In this document: positions 11,997 to 24,228 of the stretch, one piece after another | Numbering within the stretch: the first letter of the stretch is position 1 | How the letters are laid out: the number at the start of each line of letters is the position of its first letter | Source: Aaosphaeria pasadenensis | Taxonomy: Eukaryota; Ascomycota; Dothideomycetes; Pleosporales | Direction of reading: 5' to 3' | Length of the DNA stretch: 64,000 bases | Assembly: GCA_022813625.1 (NCBI GenBank) | Contig: JAKLMB010000044.1 | Location: forward strand, 186,001-250,000 | Translations under genes and position numbers: made by a program | Notes under the pieces: generated by a model | The model's database searches: none | Seen by the model: only the letters and a program-made list of their open reading frames with translations | Told to the model about the DNA's origin: nothing

Positions 11997-12522
11997 AATG
12001 CAGATCCTCCACGACCGGAGAGCGACGTCTGCGAAGGTAATGTTCTCATGAATTATCCATATGCTAATATTTCCGAACTGCTTTGATGTGAATTCTCAAT
12101 TCCGATGGTAAGTTGGCGAGGACCCAAACCTTTCCAGGCACGATCTACGCTGACTCGTTTCGCTGACGCAGCTTCTATTTCCCCAGCCGTGCGCCACACA
12201 GAAGCAAGCACTCCACTACGCCTCATCAATAACCAGTGGTCATGCAATTGCACATTTGTTCAACTTTCATAATGTAGAATCATCACATGTGTAGTGGTAA
12301 TGCTAGTCATAGCCTTGCATCTCGATTTGGCCATGGTACCTTCCCTGTCGTATTTCAGAATGTTCTAACGTGCGTCCACTGGATACATTCCTATGTTTGA
12401 GTTTCACGACTTGTATACCGTTAGTCGAAGCCAAATCTAGGTCGATCAACTCGAGAAAGTCGACCGATCGCATTGGATACAACTGCAGCGACGATAACCG
12501 TGCCATTGCAAGCTCGGAGAAG
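11997..12522. promoter_or_regulatory. Divergent promoter, CoA ligase and ABC transporter
   Basis: About 525 bases between the start of the minus-strand acyl-CoA synthetase and the start of the plus-strand ABC transporter. Position implies a shared promoter. I could not identify a convincing TATA box or repeated operator. An in-frame stretch upstream of 12523 begins without an ATG and is not counted as coding. Confidence 0.4.
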
Positions 12523-15500
12523 ATGGAAATGTTCCCACACCTCCAGAAAATTGGGGCAGACGCCCAGTGTGAATCCCTTGAGCGGGATGATATGGAGGGA
12601 CTAAGGGATACTCTTGAGTCGGACAAGTCGAGGGGAACGTTGAAGAACTTCAGCGGAAAGACCATTCGTGAGTAGGTCTCATTCTCAATATATGGATGTA
12701 CTTCTGATAGCAGCTCAGCGGTCTACTTTCGTAATCTTCAAGTGGATGCCCCAGTATCGACGTGGTTCTTCACTCAAATAGCAGCACGAATCAAAGAGAC
12801 TATTGCCCCAAAATCATTAGCGAATTCATCCCCATCCAGCGAGGAAGGGTGCTACTTAATCAAAGGCTTTGACGGCATAGTCCTTCCTGGCGAGATGGTT
12901 CTAGTCTTAGGAAGGCCTGGGAGTGGATGCACGACATTCTTACGTACAATTGCGAACGAAAAGCTTGCTCCTCTTCATATCACAGGGGCGAGGCACTACA
13001 GTGGGTTCGCAGGATCTTCTTTCGCAAAAGCTTTCCCAGGAGAGACATCATTTTGTGCTGCGGGAGATCTCCATATTCCATCTCTGACGGTCCAACAAAC
13101 GCTTCGATTCGCAATGGATCTGATCAATCCGCACAGTAGCAACAACATGAAGAAGGAAATTATTTCTTCTTTGCTTGATATTTTCAAGCTCGGTCACGCC
13201 CAAGACACCCTGGTTGGAGATGCTAATGTGCGCGGGCTCTCCGGAGGCGAGAGAAGGCGGGTTTCACTTGCAGAGTCCTTGATAGCTCGCGCCATGGTCA
13301 TATGCTTAGATAACCCGACCTTAGGCTTAGATGCTGGCTCTGCCGCAAGATTCATCCGGGCTTTGCGGATCACGACGCGGACGTACGAATCATCAGCTTT
13401 TGTATCCCTATACCAAGCATCTGACATCCTGTATGATTGCTTCGACAAGGTGCTACTGATGGAAGCTGGCCACCAGCTGTATTTCGGGTCAGCTCAAGAT
13501 GCGACATCTTTCTTCGAGATTCAGGGGTTTCAAAGAGTACCTGGCCAGTCCAAGGCAGATTTTCTCACAGCATGTATTGATCCTAGACACAGGCATGTTT
13601 CCGAGTCCGAACACACGGCTCGATTAAGGCATTCCTTCCTCGCTTCTCAACATAACATTTCTCTTCAAGAGAGACTGAACGCAGCGTTGCAACCAATCAA
13701 TCTATCCACCGAACGTCAGCAGCTCGAGCGATTTACACGAAATGGGCCCACATCGGTTTGGAAGCCCAGATTTACTCAGAAGGCATCGTTCTGGATCCAA
13801 GTCACGGCATTGGCGAAAAGACATTGGCTTTTGAAGGCCCAGCAGCGCTTCAATGTAGCATTCAAGAACTTCACCGCCTTGGTAGTTGCTTTATTGCTCG
13901 GTTCTACATATTGGCAATTGCCCCAGACATCGAGTGGTGCATTCACCCGAGGCGGCGTGGTTTTCACCTCCTTGCTTTTCACATCCTTCACAGCTTTCGT
14001 AGAGCTTCCTGTCACCATCCTGGGCCGTTCTGTATTGTACAAGCAGAGATCTCTGCAGTTCTACAGAGCTAGTGCGCTTCCACTTGGGCGATTGCTGGTT
14101 GATGTTCCGATGGCAGCAGCTGAGGTACGTTATGGATGTTGATATACCTCACTCCTGCTAACAGGGTAGAACTTGCTTTTTGCCGTCGTAGTTTACTTCA
14201 TGGCTGGCCTTGAGCGATCGGTTGAGGCTTTCTTCACATTCTATCTTTTCATTGTCCTTGGCCAAACTTGCATGACGGTCTTTTTCCGAACATTGGGCTC
14301 GCTATCCCGTAGCCTTGACATTGCGCTACGCCTGGCTGGTATCATCATCATGCTCATGATTTTGTCTTCTGGCTACATGGTACCATATAAAGATCAACGT
14401 CCTTGGCTAAGCTGGTTCTACTGGCTCAACCCAATACGCTATGCGTTTAGTGGAATGATGATTAATGAGTTCAAGGTTATGACCATGGTCTGCCAGGGCT
14501 CTCAATTAATACCAAATGGCCCAGGCTATACGTTGTTAGAAAACAAAGCTTGCACTCTTGCGGGTTCTGTTCCCGGGACAGCCGAGATTCCTGGGATGGC
14601 ATACCTAAAGCAGACATTTGGCTTCCGCCGAGGAGACCTGTGGATCAGCGTCTGCATTCTGATCATATTCGTTCTCGGGTCTTTGCTGGCCAATTTTATC
14701 ATCAACGAATTTATCTCTTTTGAAACATCGAAAGGTCACGACAGAATGTCCAAAGGGAAAAGGAAGGTCAAAACAGAGGATCGAGAGAGTGCTGTCGGTG
14801 CGGTCCACGCTGTCGCAAAGCCAAAGTCAGAGGAGTCGATAACATGGGAGGGAATCAACTACACTGTTGCACTGAAGAAAGGCACTTCGAAGCAGATTCT
14901 CTATGACATATCAGGTCATTGTAGGCCAGGAAAGCTACTGGCACTTATGGGACCATCCGGAGCAGGAAAGTCCACCCTACTCGATGTTTTAGCGCAAAGG
15001 AAAAATAAAGGCGTCATTCAAGGCCAAATCAAGATCAGTGGCATTCCGATCGAATCACAGATGCAAGCAAAGATCGGCTATTGTGAGCAACTTGACATCC
15101 TTGACCCATATCAAACTGTTCGGGAAGCACTCACGTTCTCGGCTATGCTTCGAAGTTCTTCACATACGTCTGAGGATGGAGAATCCTCACATATAGAGAA
15201 TATCATGGAACTCTTGGGGCTGCAAGACGTTGCTGATTTACTGATTGGACTTGCACCGAGCGGGCTGTCGGTAGAAATGCGAAAGCGGCTCTCCATTGGA
15301 ATAGAGCTGGTCGCGAAGCCTGATCTGTTGTTTCTGGATGAACCTACGAGTGGACTTGATTCACAGTCCGCTATGAACATTTTACACTTCCTGCGGACGC
15401 TGGCGGATACTGGTCAAGCAATAATTTGCACGATTCATCAACCAAGTTCAGCACTCTACCAGCAATTTGATGATTTACTGCTCTTGCATCATGGCCGTAC

Positions 15501-16859
15501 AGTCTTTAGAGGGCCTGCTCCTGGTGCAGCAGATTATTTTGCGTGGGCTGGTTTTCCCCCTCCGAGGGACGCTAATATCGCAGAATTCATGATGCAGACG
15601 CTCACCAGCGATGGGGAACGGGCGCAAACTCCTGAAGAGTGGCAGAAGCTCTGGAAGGGCTATTCGACGGTTAAACAGAACAACCCGCACTCTGGACTCA
15701 GTAATACGGACATAGAAAGCCAAGTATGTTTTTCTTGCAGACTGTTCGTTGACAAGACACTAACATTCTGTTTCAGGATCCAGTCAAACAACCTAGTAGT
15801 TCAAGGTATCAGATTTCATTTCTATTTCAGCTACGTATCGTTACTCGGAGAACGTTTTTATCTTCCTTCCGACAGCCAGGCTACAATGGGACGAGGCTCT
15901 TCAATCATATCATGATTGCACTGCTGACAGGACTCGCCTATCTCAATATCGGAGACTCATATGCAGATATTCGGTATCGAATCTTCGTCATCTTTCAGAT
16001 CACCGTCTTACCTGCCTTGATTCTTGCACAGGTGGAGCCGCGTTTCGAAGCTGCGAGAGTTTTGTTCTTTAAAGAGGATTCTGCTCGCATGTACTCCAAG
16101 GCGGTATTCGTTACCTCCATGGTACTGTCAGAGATCCCTATAAGCATCATATGTGCCTCATTAGTAAGGTCCATTTAGTCCTAAGTTACTTCAAGCTAAT
16201 CCTAGCCCACAGTTTTTCGTCGTACTGTACTTTCCGGTCAATTTCAGTCGCAATCCATCGGCCGCCGGGTATCAGTTTCTCATCATTTACTTTACGGAAC
16301 AATTCTCTGTTGTGCTTGGCCAGGCCATTGCAGCACTCACACCATCTTCATACACCGCTTCATTGATGACACCCTTCTTGCTCATCGTCTTCTCACTTTT
16401 CTGTGGAGTGACGATTCCTCCTCCAAACATACCACCATTCTGGAAGTGGCTCTATCATCTCAATCCTTTGACCTTTCTGGTTGGGGGCATGATCGAGACC
16501 GAGCTACACGACCGTCCAGTCCGTTGTGCTCAGAGCGAGTTGAGCATCTTTGAACCACCTAGCGGTCAAACATGCTGGGAGTATGCATCCTATTGGCTTA
16601 AGGAGAGCAAAGGGTATTTATCCAACCCCAACGCCACCTTTGCTTGCTCTTACTGCCCTTTTTCCCGAGTGGAGGATTTCGCTGCCCAGTTTGACTTGCT
16701 TTGGGCTCACAGATGGCGCGATCTTGGCATTCTAGCTACCTTTGTCTTCAGTACCTTGGTCATACTTTTCATATCAGCAACGTGAGTAGATCTTTTGTTT
16801 ATGTGCTAAAGTTACCTGTACTGATGTAAAGCAGACGCATCAGTTGGTCCTCGCGATGA
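12523..16859 (+). CDS. PDR-type (ABCG) full-size ABC transporter
   Basis: Six exons (12523-12667, 12719-14124, 14170-15723, 15777-16163, 16213-16781, 16835-16859) give 1361 residues in the (NBD-TMD)x2 order of pleiotropic drug resistance pumps. NBD1 has the typical fungal degenerate Walker A GRPGSGCTT (about 113-121, Cys for Lys) and signature LSGGE. NBD2 has an intact Walker A GPSGAGKST (about 778) and DEPTSGLD. Its signature reads LSVEMRKRL rather than the usual LNVEQRKRL. The second transmembrane block starts with RRTFLSSFRQPGYN. The N-terminal extension is short (about 55 residues before the first ABC domain), so the protein is somewhat shorter than most PDR pumps. It should export a hydrophobic substrate or intermediate at the plasma membrane. 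It is divergent from the acyl-CoA synthetase. Confidence 0.88.
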
Positions 16860-17518
16860 TCCTAGTCTGATAGACGCCAAACTCCTACCTGAGCTGAATT
16901 ATTCAAGTTCTCATTATACCGTTTTGGCATGTGCCAAATCTGGTTCGCCTGTGATATAGCATAGTATGGTTTTGCGTCTCGTTCTTTGGAAATTCAACCG
17001 TATCTACACCTTGATTATACTCTCATGATCACTGAAATACATATATTGAAAATGCGACTTATATCCCTCTTTCTACCTCATCTGAAGGCAAGAAGGAAAT
17101 TTCTAGTGATTCAGATCTATCTATGATCATCATATCTCAATAGTCGGTATAGGAATGTAGGATGAATTGAAGAGAGGTATGACCTCGAATAATTGAAACC
17201 CTTAGAGTTTAACAGCCATGTTCCAATGCGTTGCGTAACCCTCTTGTATAGTTCTTGCACAATCGAACCATCTAGTTGGTATAGTTTCATCCGGTTGCTA
17301 ATTAAAGCGGTACACTGTCTATGCACTGATCTCATGTAGCAAAGCCGTCGTCCGCAAACAGTACCCATGAAGCCATCTTTGCAATGAATTCTTTTCTTCG
17401 CTTATAGTTATGCTTTGATTTATTCCAGTAGACAGGATGTCTCAGTCCTTCATCTTCTATATATGACTATCGTTTCTGCAAGCGATTGACCGCACTACGG
17501 GCTTGCTCTACCGAGCAG
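16860..17518. other. Convergent intergenic, no gene seen
   Basis: About 660 AT-leaning bases between the stop of the ABC transporter and the stop of BVMO-2. Short open frames here lack family features. It probably carries only 3' untranslated sequence. Confidence 0.5.
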
Positions 17519-19688
17519 TTAGTCCTCTGGCATAGAGTCTAAGTCTGAATAGGGAGGTCAGCGTTTAGTCTCACCCATAGTGACAAGTGATTGGCTTACA
17601 AAAAGTCAAGTCTTTTTCCGAAGCCTCTCTTTTAGAGACACCGTTACCCATGAAGGCGAATGGGTTTTCCTGAGATCATTAGATGTGCGAAAACCATGAG
17701 AAACTTGCTTACATTGACATAGTCGATATCGAAGTCTTCCCATCGAGGTGTGTCAATCATTTCCATGTAGTGAATGGATGACCCAGGCCATACTGCAGTC
17801 ACTCTACCACTCTGACTATCTTTGTCTATTGTAACATTAGTGTCGCATATTCATTCTGGGACTCCAAGCTTACACCAGCTATGGCATGAGCCAGACCATA
17901 CCAGGTCTTGATGCACATTTTGCGTATAGTCGTTGAATGCATCCTGCATTTTCTTCTTGACATCCAATTTCCTGATCTGGTCGGTCTGCATTTTCTTCAA
18001 GACTTGAGCAATGTATTTTGCACTGCTACCAGATTAATGGCGATGCTCAGATTAGATTGATTACTGACACATACCCGTACTCAATGCAGGGAACCAGGGA
18101 CCCGTTTGCGATGGGACAATTGGGGCCGAGCATAACTACATTCTCGTTTAGTCGTGGGGAACACGAAACGGTCATGCTGGAACTAACTGAAGTAATTTGG
18201 GAAACCAGATATGGCGAGGCCCAAGTATGCTTCTGGTGCGCCTTTCGTCCACAATTGTCTTAGATTTTGATTGCCGGACCCAACGATGTCGAAGCGAGCA
18301 GAAAACGACGCGCTGAAACCGGTCGCGCACACGATCGCATCGAAATTATGCAGCACCCCGTCAGTAGTTTCAATGCCTTCCGGAGTGACTCGAGTGATTG
18401 GAGTGCGCTCGACATGCACATTTGGTTGCTGGACTGCATGTAGGTATGGCTGGCCAGGAGTGAGTCTCCGACATCCCAGCTCCCAACTAGTGAGACCAAT
18501 CAGCGCAGGAAACGAGATTTTTGAAGATTCGCGTACTTAGGGATCAGCTTATCTTGTAACTCTTTTGATTGCAGAGAGTCTCTCATCAAACCTTCGGCCC
18601 ACTAACGAGGGTCAGTGGCACTCTTTTGCATCGTCACTTACAATTTACCTTGCGTCCATCTCTCTGTGCTTGAGAGTTCTTCACACTTCCCATGAAATTT
18701 TCGTTCATCTGCTGCTCGACCTTTTTTCTGAATACTTTGTAGTACTTGGGATCATTTTGGAATCTCGAAACTTCATCTTGGAGGTCTACAGATAGTCAAT
18801 TAGTAAGTGACAAAATAAAACTGTTCAGTATGTTCTTACAAGGTGCGTTGAATGTAGATGATTCGACACCAAACCCAACGCGTGGGATGATGTAGGTAGG
18901 TGACCTGACAAAGACTTCCAATTTCCTAGCCTTCGGTTGCATCTGTGGTACAACCTGTATACTTGTCGCTCCTGATCCGATCACTGCTATGTTTTTGTCC
19001 GCCCAGTCGAAGCTGTGGTCCTAAACATCATTTCAGCTATTTCTGCGTCCAAGTGAACAAACGAAAACTTGAAATCATACCCACGATGCTGTATGTAGCA
19101 ATTTTCCTGCAAACTTGGACAAGCCCATGATATCTGGCCATTTCCAATCATTCAGTATCCCACCGGCATTTACAAAAACGTCAGCTTGGACCTGGGTTGG
19201 TTCGACTGAGGTTTTCGGCAAGACCTCAATTGACCAGATAGCTTCATCCTCATTCCATACCGCCCCAGTAATCTGAGAGTCAAAGCTAATATGCTCGTAG
19301 AGGCCATATTTTCTGGCCACTGAAATGAAGTAATCGCCGATCTCTTCGGCAGGCGCAAAGCTGGATGAAAATTCCTTTAGCTTCTGAGTTCCGATGGACA
19401 TCAGGTGACATACTGTCTGGTCCAGTCTTTTTTGCATTCGAAAGTATACTGATATGCGTGAGACGCTACGTCACATGCTGCTCCAGGATACCTATTTTCG
19501 AACCAAGTACCTCCGACATCTTGATTCTTCTCATATATTTGGAATGTTACATTTGCAATCTTTTTCAGTTCGATAGCAAGAGCGATTCCGGAAGGACCAG
19601 CGCCTGCTATCACAACATGTATCGCCCTTTGTGTTCGGTCATAGAGAGGATACGATCCATATTTGCGTGTGGCGTTGGTGTCAATCAT
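17519..19688 (-). CDS. Baeyer-Villiger-type flavin monooxygenase 2
   Basis: I reconstruct eleven exons (19688-19414, 19360-19081, 19020-18840, 18785-18649, 18601-18537, 18486-18188, 18135-18075, 18025-17874, 17825-17713, 17669-17600, 17544-17519), giving 552 residues. The FAD motif GAGPSG is at about 29-34, and GGTWFENRYPGAACDV is textbook. The BVMO fingerprint FAGKLLHTASW (about 175-185) keeps the consensus Trp. The second Rossmann motif is GSGATS, and ATGF and GPNCPIANGS follow. Reading in frame extends to 19724 but without an ATG, so 19688 is the first usable start. The much denser intron pattern and different fingerprint show it is not a recent copy of BVMO-1. It is divergent from a regulator gene about 400 bases away. 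Substrate unknown. Confidence 0.85.
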
Positions 19689-20092
19689 CTCGATGCTCGT
19701 GGCTAGCCGCTTCTGTGCTCCCAATTGACTTTCAATATCTTTATCAACGTTCCCTCGGCCTGGGAGCTTTAATAAGGACTAAGTTAACTGCCCCGCTCGA
19801 TATTCCTAGGTAAAAGCGAGACCGGGAAGGTGCGCCCTACTGCTAAGGGTAAACTAAACTGTGTCAGGTAGTCGAGTCAGCGCATCACGTGGCCTATGAC
19901 AACCATAACTTACAATCCTGTCTGTAGTCTCTGAATGCAGTGAACATGCTCTAAATATCTCTTGGCAGTCCCGTTCATTCGCGATGTGATGCTACGTGCC
20001 CACAACTGTTTGCGCCATAACCTACGAGGTAGCCTTATCTCAATGATGCTGTGATATCTTGCGAATTTCCGCAATACCTTCACAACTCCAGG
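19689..20092. promoter_or_regulatory. Divergent promoter, BVMO-2 and regulator
   Basis: About 400 bases between BVMO-2 (minus) and the regulator at 20093 (plus). I searched this stretch for a first exon carrying a Zn2Cys6 pattern (CxxCx6C) and found none in any plus-strand frame. No clear operator repeats were identified. Confidence 0.4.
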
Positions 20093-21766
20093 ATGAACGA
20101 TGCAATCCCCAGAGAATTTTGTTCGCCTTCCCGACCCACGCTGTTGCATTCAGCTCTCCTCAAGGCAACTGTTGAGAAAGCCTTCCTTTGTCTTCCAGAC
20201 GAGTTAATCTCCGTCGTTTGTCGAAGATACATTGAGCAAGTTCACCCACAACTTCCGGTCATTGACATTAAAGACCTTCTTCGAGCGCTGGAGCCGCACC
20301 AAGCAAGGGGAAATAGAATCAGTGTTCTTCTCTGGCAGGCTTTGACTTCTGCGGTGATACCATTTCTTACCGACGACGAGCTTGGGAGAGCTGGTCTAGT
20401 TTGTGCTCATACGGCACTGGATACTTTCGTTCACAGAACAAAGGTAGTAGTTCTCCCATCGCTGCGATCACTCTAGCCACTAATTTCAAAACAGGTCCTT
20501 TTGGATATAGACTACGACGAGTGCCCGACTACGCAGCTGCAGGTAATTCTCCTTCTGTATTGGCGCCTGAGCCAGGAAAAATCAAATAGGAGTCTTTATC
20601 GATCTGTCCATCGCTGGGCTTTGGAACGCACAAAGCAGATCGAGCCTGGACTTATTGCCAGTCAGTATTCAAGGCCTTCCAGTCAAACGAGTCTGCATAT
20701 CAGGCTTTGGTGGTCATGTTACATTCTCCAAATTGGGTTTGGCCTGGAAGTCCTTCAAAGCACAACAGGACTCGAACATTCTGTTGGTATCAGACCTCCA
20801 CAAATGAATGATTTCGAAATATCTTGGTTTTCATCTCCGCGTGCTCAGGACTGGTATGCATCGACTGGTTTGCACCAAGCCCTTCATCGATATTTGCAAT
20901 CAGCATCGTTTTTCTGTAGAAAGGCAGAGACTTGTATGCAGATCACCCATCTTTTCAATACAGCCGCCCCAGTAGGAACTGTAACCTCTCATAAAGACCT
21001 TGGCCAGTCATTCTCCGGTGGTGACTTGCCTGTCTCAAAGCTTTTCTGGACGGCCATGAACATCGATGCCAAGCTTCAAGAGCTCACCAGAGAAGGGATT
21101 TGTGGGATCGCGCCTATAGTGGAAGAACGCGATCAGGGTCTGAGTCTCAATTTTCATGTTCATACGGCAGACTTCATTATCCTGCACCAGTGCTTAATTC
21201 TCTCGCTACTCTGGTCCGAAAAGCATTCCATGGCACCAAAATCTCACCAATATCAAACGCCTGGCATAAAAGTCGCAAAAGATCTCATACAACATACAAT
21301 TGAGCAGACGGTGATATCCCTTTCCCGTATGCTAGAGACTTTGTGTTTTTATAGACTGCCTCTGCTTACCCATAACACCAATGCGCGCATTCTAGAAAAT
21401 GTCAGGTCAGTCAAGAATACACTAGCAACTGCAAATGGGGCTGACAGAGACGACCATAACTTTGGGCAATTGGCAGATCAGCTTGGTAGCAGCCTATGGC
21501 GATATGAAAATTACATTGCCTTGCAGCCAACATCGATCATCCACGTCTCTAGTTCTGATACCGATGATGGTGTGGAATCTGACCAAGTTCGCCTATCAGA
21601 AGATCATTCTACCGCTACGTCAACACCGGCCGATTCTGGGCCATCAACACCTCCTGATAGTCTTGGTCTACATAGAGAAGGCTTTGGAAAGAAAGATTTG
21701 CAAGCCCAGTGGGAGAGTTTTGGTTGCGAGCTTTTACAAGCAGTGGACTATGTTCGCATGTATTAA
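20093..21766 (+). CDS. Fungal-specific TF-domain protein lacking zinc cluster
   Basis: Two exons (20093-20443, 20495-21766) give 540 residues. The sequence matches the middle homology region of Zn2Cys6 regulators: 'RRYIEQVHPQLPVIDIKDLL' near residue 45, then YWRLSQEK and 'LHIRLWWSCYILQ' in place of the usual RRVWW box. The C-terminal part is a Ser/Thr/Pro-rich linker. No cysteine cluster is encoded at the N-terminus or in the upstream 400 bases, so the DNA-binding domain is absent or lies in an exon I cannot see. It could be a truncated regulator, a cofactor, or a repressor acting through dimerisation. Its divergent placement suggests control of BVMO-2 or the whole island. Confidence 0.75.
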
Positions 21767-23387
21767 AATTGTGGGTTTATTGCTTCACTACTCGGAATAT
21801 TAAGCTTGGAAGGAGACACTGTACGGTCCTGTACTTTGAACTCAGTCATGTTCCGTCAATGACCGGAGAACGGTTAAGATGGTTCATATGATGCGAAATG
21901 AATACGCCTACGATGGCATATCATGCTATCGCCTTATTATACATCCATTTTCGTTAAGGGCTTCCGATAAATTCTCATCAGGTTTATGTCCTCGGATGGC
22001 TAGACGGGTAAATGCCACGCTTATATGTGCCTTGAAGCTGGAGATGATGTGCATATTGCCATGTCCTTTTAAAAGGAAACATAGTTGATACCAATGGTAT
22101 TGCAGCGGTTACTATAAGTTGCCCGGGAAATGAAAAGATCGACTTACTCGTGTTGCCAATTTCCTACCCTAGTCTCATAGGCATGACAACCCACCTCTGC
22201 GTGAGCAACTGTACGGACGAGCTTTGACACATGGCCGTCATTTCTATGTGTACATTCTTGAGCAAAGAGAGTCGGCCAATCTTTTCAAATATGATGCTCA
22301 GTAATGTCTTGTAACTGCAGAATTGGATAGCCCAGCGAGGTATACACCAGAATGTCCATTCTCCCTTTCCATTCAATGAGCCGTATCTTAGACCGCATGC
22401 TCAACCATTCAGGAGATACCAGTGAGGAGAATAATGCTGTAGAGTTTACAGCATGTAAATATATGAAGTCGAACTTGTAGGCCTTTCGTGCGGCAGCGGT
22501 GCAGAAAACTTGATTTTTGTATTAATTTCAGAACCAGTCCATGGCTGTTCTAATTGCCCAGTTTTAAGGTGTGCACCCTAGTAACGTGGAACTTGGAACA
22601 GTTTGGGGGAGAACCTAATATTAGCATTCATTACTTCGGTCAGTTTTTCATCTAGCGGCATCTCGGAAACGGTGAACTGGCTGATTTGATTGAATATTGT
22701 AGTATCCCAAGACAGTAGAAGTTTGGCAGTGGACAACCCTGCTCGTGGTGTGGGAACGGATTTGGAAAGCGGATGAACGAGAGAGTGTCTGCGATGACGT
22801 GCAGCCACCGCGTTGACAGTGAAGAGAGCACGAGAACGACACAAATCAACGCTGAACTGATTTCCGCAACACGTGTGAGTGTGACCCTGAGGGCTTGACG
22901 ACAAGCTGAGCGTGTTGACTTGCTTGAATCTCCAGGAACATTTTTTACGGTGGTTCTTCATCTGGCACGACGGAGGCTTTGCTGAGCTAGCAGACAGTAC
23001 AAGTAAAGGGATTGACTGTTGATCCACTAGGTAAAGAGCAATTGTCGTTATCGGCATTTAAGGAGGGCCGACCGACGATGGGTGTCAGCTCTTCAGACTT
23101 TAAATTGGTTGGCGGACAGGTCGATGTTAGAGATACGGAGGTATCGTTGTCTATCCCTGACAAATCGGTGCAGTTAATGATGTGACGTAGGCGGCCAATG
23201 GCTAGGCACTAGCTCGTCCAGGTATTATTCAGTAGTGGCAAAGTATCAAGTGGATGGGCCAAAGCTCCTCTTAGATAGTTTGATATAATACACTTTTGTC
23301 GGGCGGAGACCTACAACCCTTCTATTACCAAGTAAACCGTCCACATTAGCTTGCTCTCCCTCTCCCCTATTGTCTTCAAGACTCGCA
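21767..23387. other. Long intergenic, no gene supported
   Basis: About 1.6 kb. The longest open frame is a minus-strand stretch at 22578-23057 (159 residues), low in complexity and without recognisable domains, so I do not call it. The last 300 bases are likely the promoter of the gene at 23388. Confidence 0.45.
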
Positions 23388-24228
23388 ATGAAGCTTATCA
23401 TCGCTGGTGCCACCGGATTTGTAGGCAAGGAGCTGCTTCGCCAAGGCCTCCGCAATCCCCAGGTCAGCTCCATCGTTGCGATTTCACGAGGGCCGGTGTC
23501 TGCTCCAGACGGGGCGAATCAATCCAAGCTTAAGAGTGTCGTCGTTAAAGACTATGGCACCTACACCACGGAGGATAGGAAGGAATTCACGGGTGCAGCT
23601 GCATGTATTTGGTAAATGTCCGCCGCTGTTCTTTCCACCGCACTCGTCTTCTTACAAAGCTTGGTGCATAATTCTAACTTTTTCATTTGCCAGGACCGTT
23701 GGAGTCATCCCTATGAAGTCCCCGAATATACCCTTCGAAGAGGTACGGAAAATTTGTCTCGACGACACTATAGCTAGCCTCAATGTGATGGTCGACTCCA
23801 ATCCAATGAAGCCTTTCCGCTTCCTGTACATGAGTGGCGCGGATTCGGAGAGGGACCAGACCAAAGTGCCAAAGTTCATGCCAGAGTACTTCTTAATGCG
23901 GGTATGTGCTACATGATTTAATGTTGACCTTTTTTTCAACGGGTCAAACCCATATACTAATGCCTCCCTCAAGGGCGAAACCGAAAACAGAGTCTTGGAG
24001 TTTGCACGTAAGCGACCAGGTCAGGTTGAGGCCTGCATTGCCCGACCAGGTTTAATTGGCGGCGCTGGTGGCCACAGTGTTGATGACAGTATGACAACAA
24101 ATTTGGCGGGCATGAAAACAGAGGTCACAGTGACGACTGTCGCAGCTGCTCTTCTCCACCAAGCGCTGAATGGATTTGAGAAGGACACTCTCTTCAATGC
24201 CGAACTCAATCGCCTGGGTGCGCTCTAG
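23388..24228 (+). CDS. NAD(P)-binding atypical SDR (HTATIP2/NmrA-like)
   Basis: Three exons (23388-23611, 23694-23901, 23974-24228) give 228 residues. The N-terminal GATGFVG (GxxGxxG) begins a Rossmann fold. 'RFLYMSGADSERD' and 'ARPGLIGG' are the usual core and substrate-side segments of the small atypical SDRs annotated as NAD-dependent epimerase/dehydratase or HTATIP2-like. There is no YxxxK catalytic pair at the classical place, so it may be a reductase of unusual type or a nucleotide-sensing protein. It stands alone between two long intergenic stretches. Soluble, no targeting signal seen. Confidence 0.8.

Noticed and set aside
15780..15832. Possible extra intron (GTATCAG..TTTCAG) in the ABC transporter
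   Set aside because: Reading through keeps the frame and gives a sensible lead-in to the RRTFL motif, so no intron is needed.
22578..23057. 159-residue minus-strand open frame
   Set aside because: No domain, no intron signals, low-complexity Ser/His/Arg-rich composition; it overlaps other open frames on the same strand.
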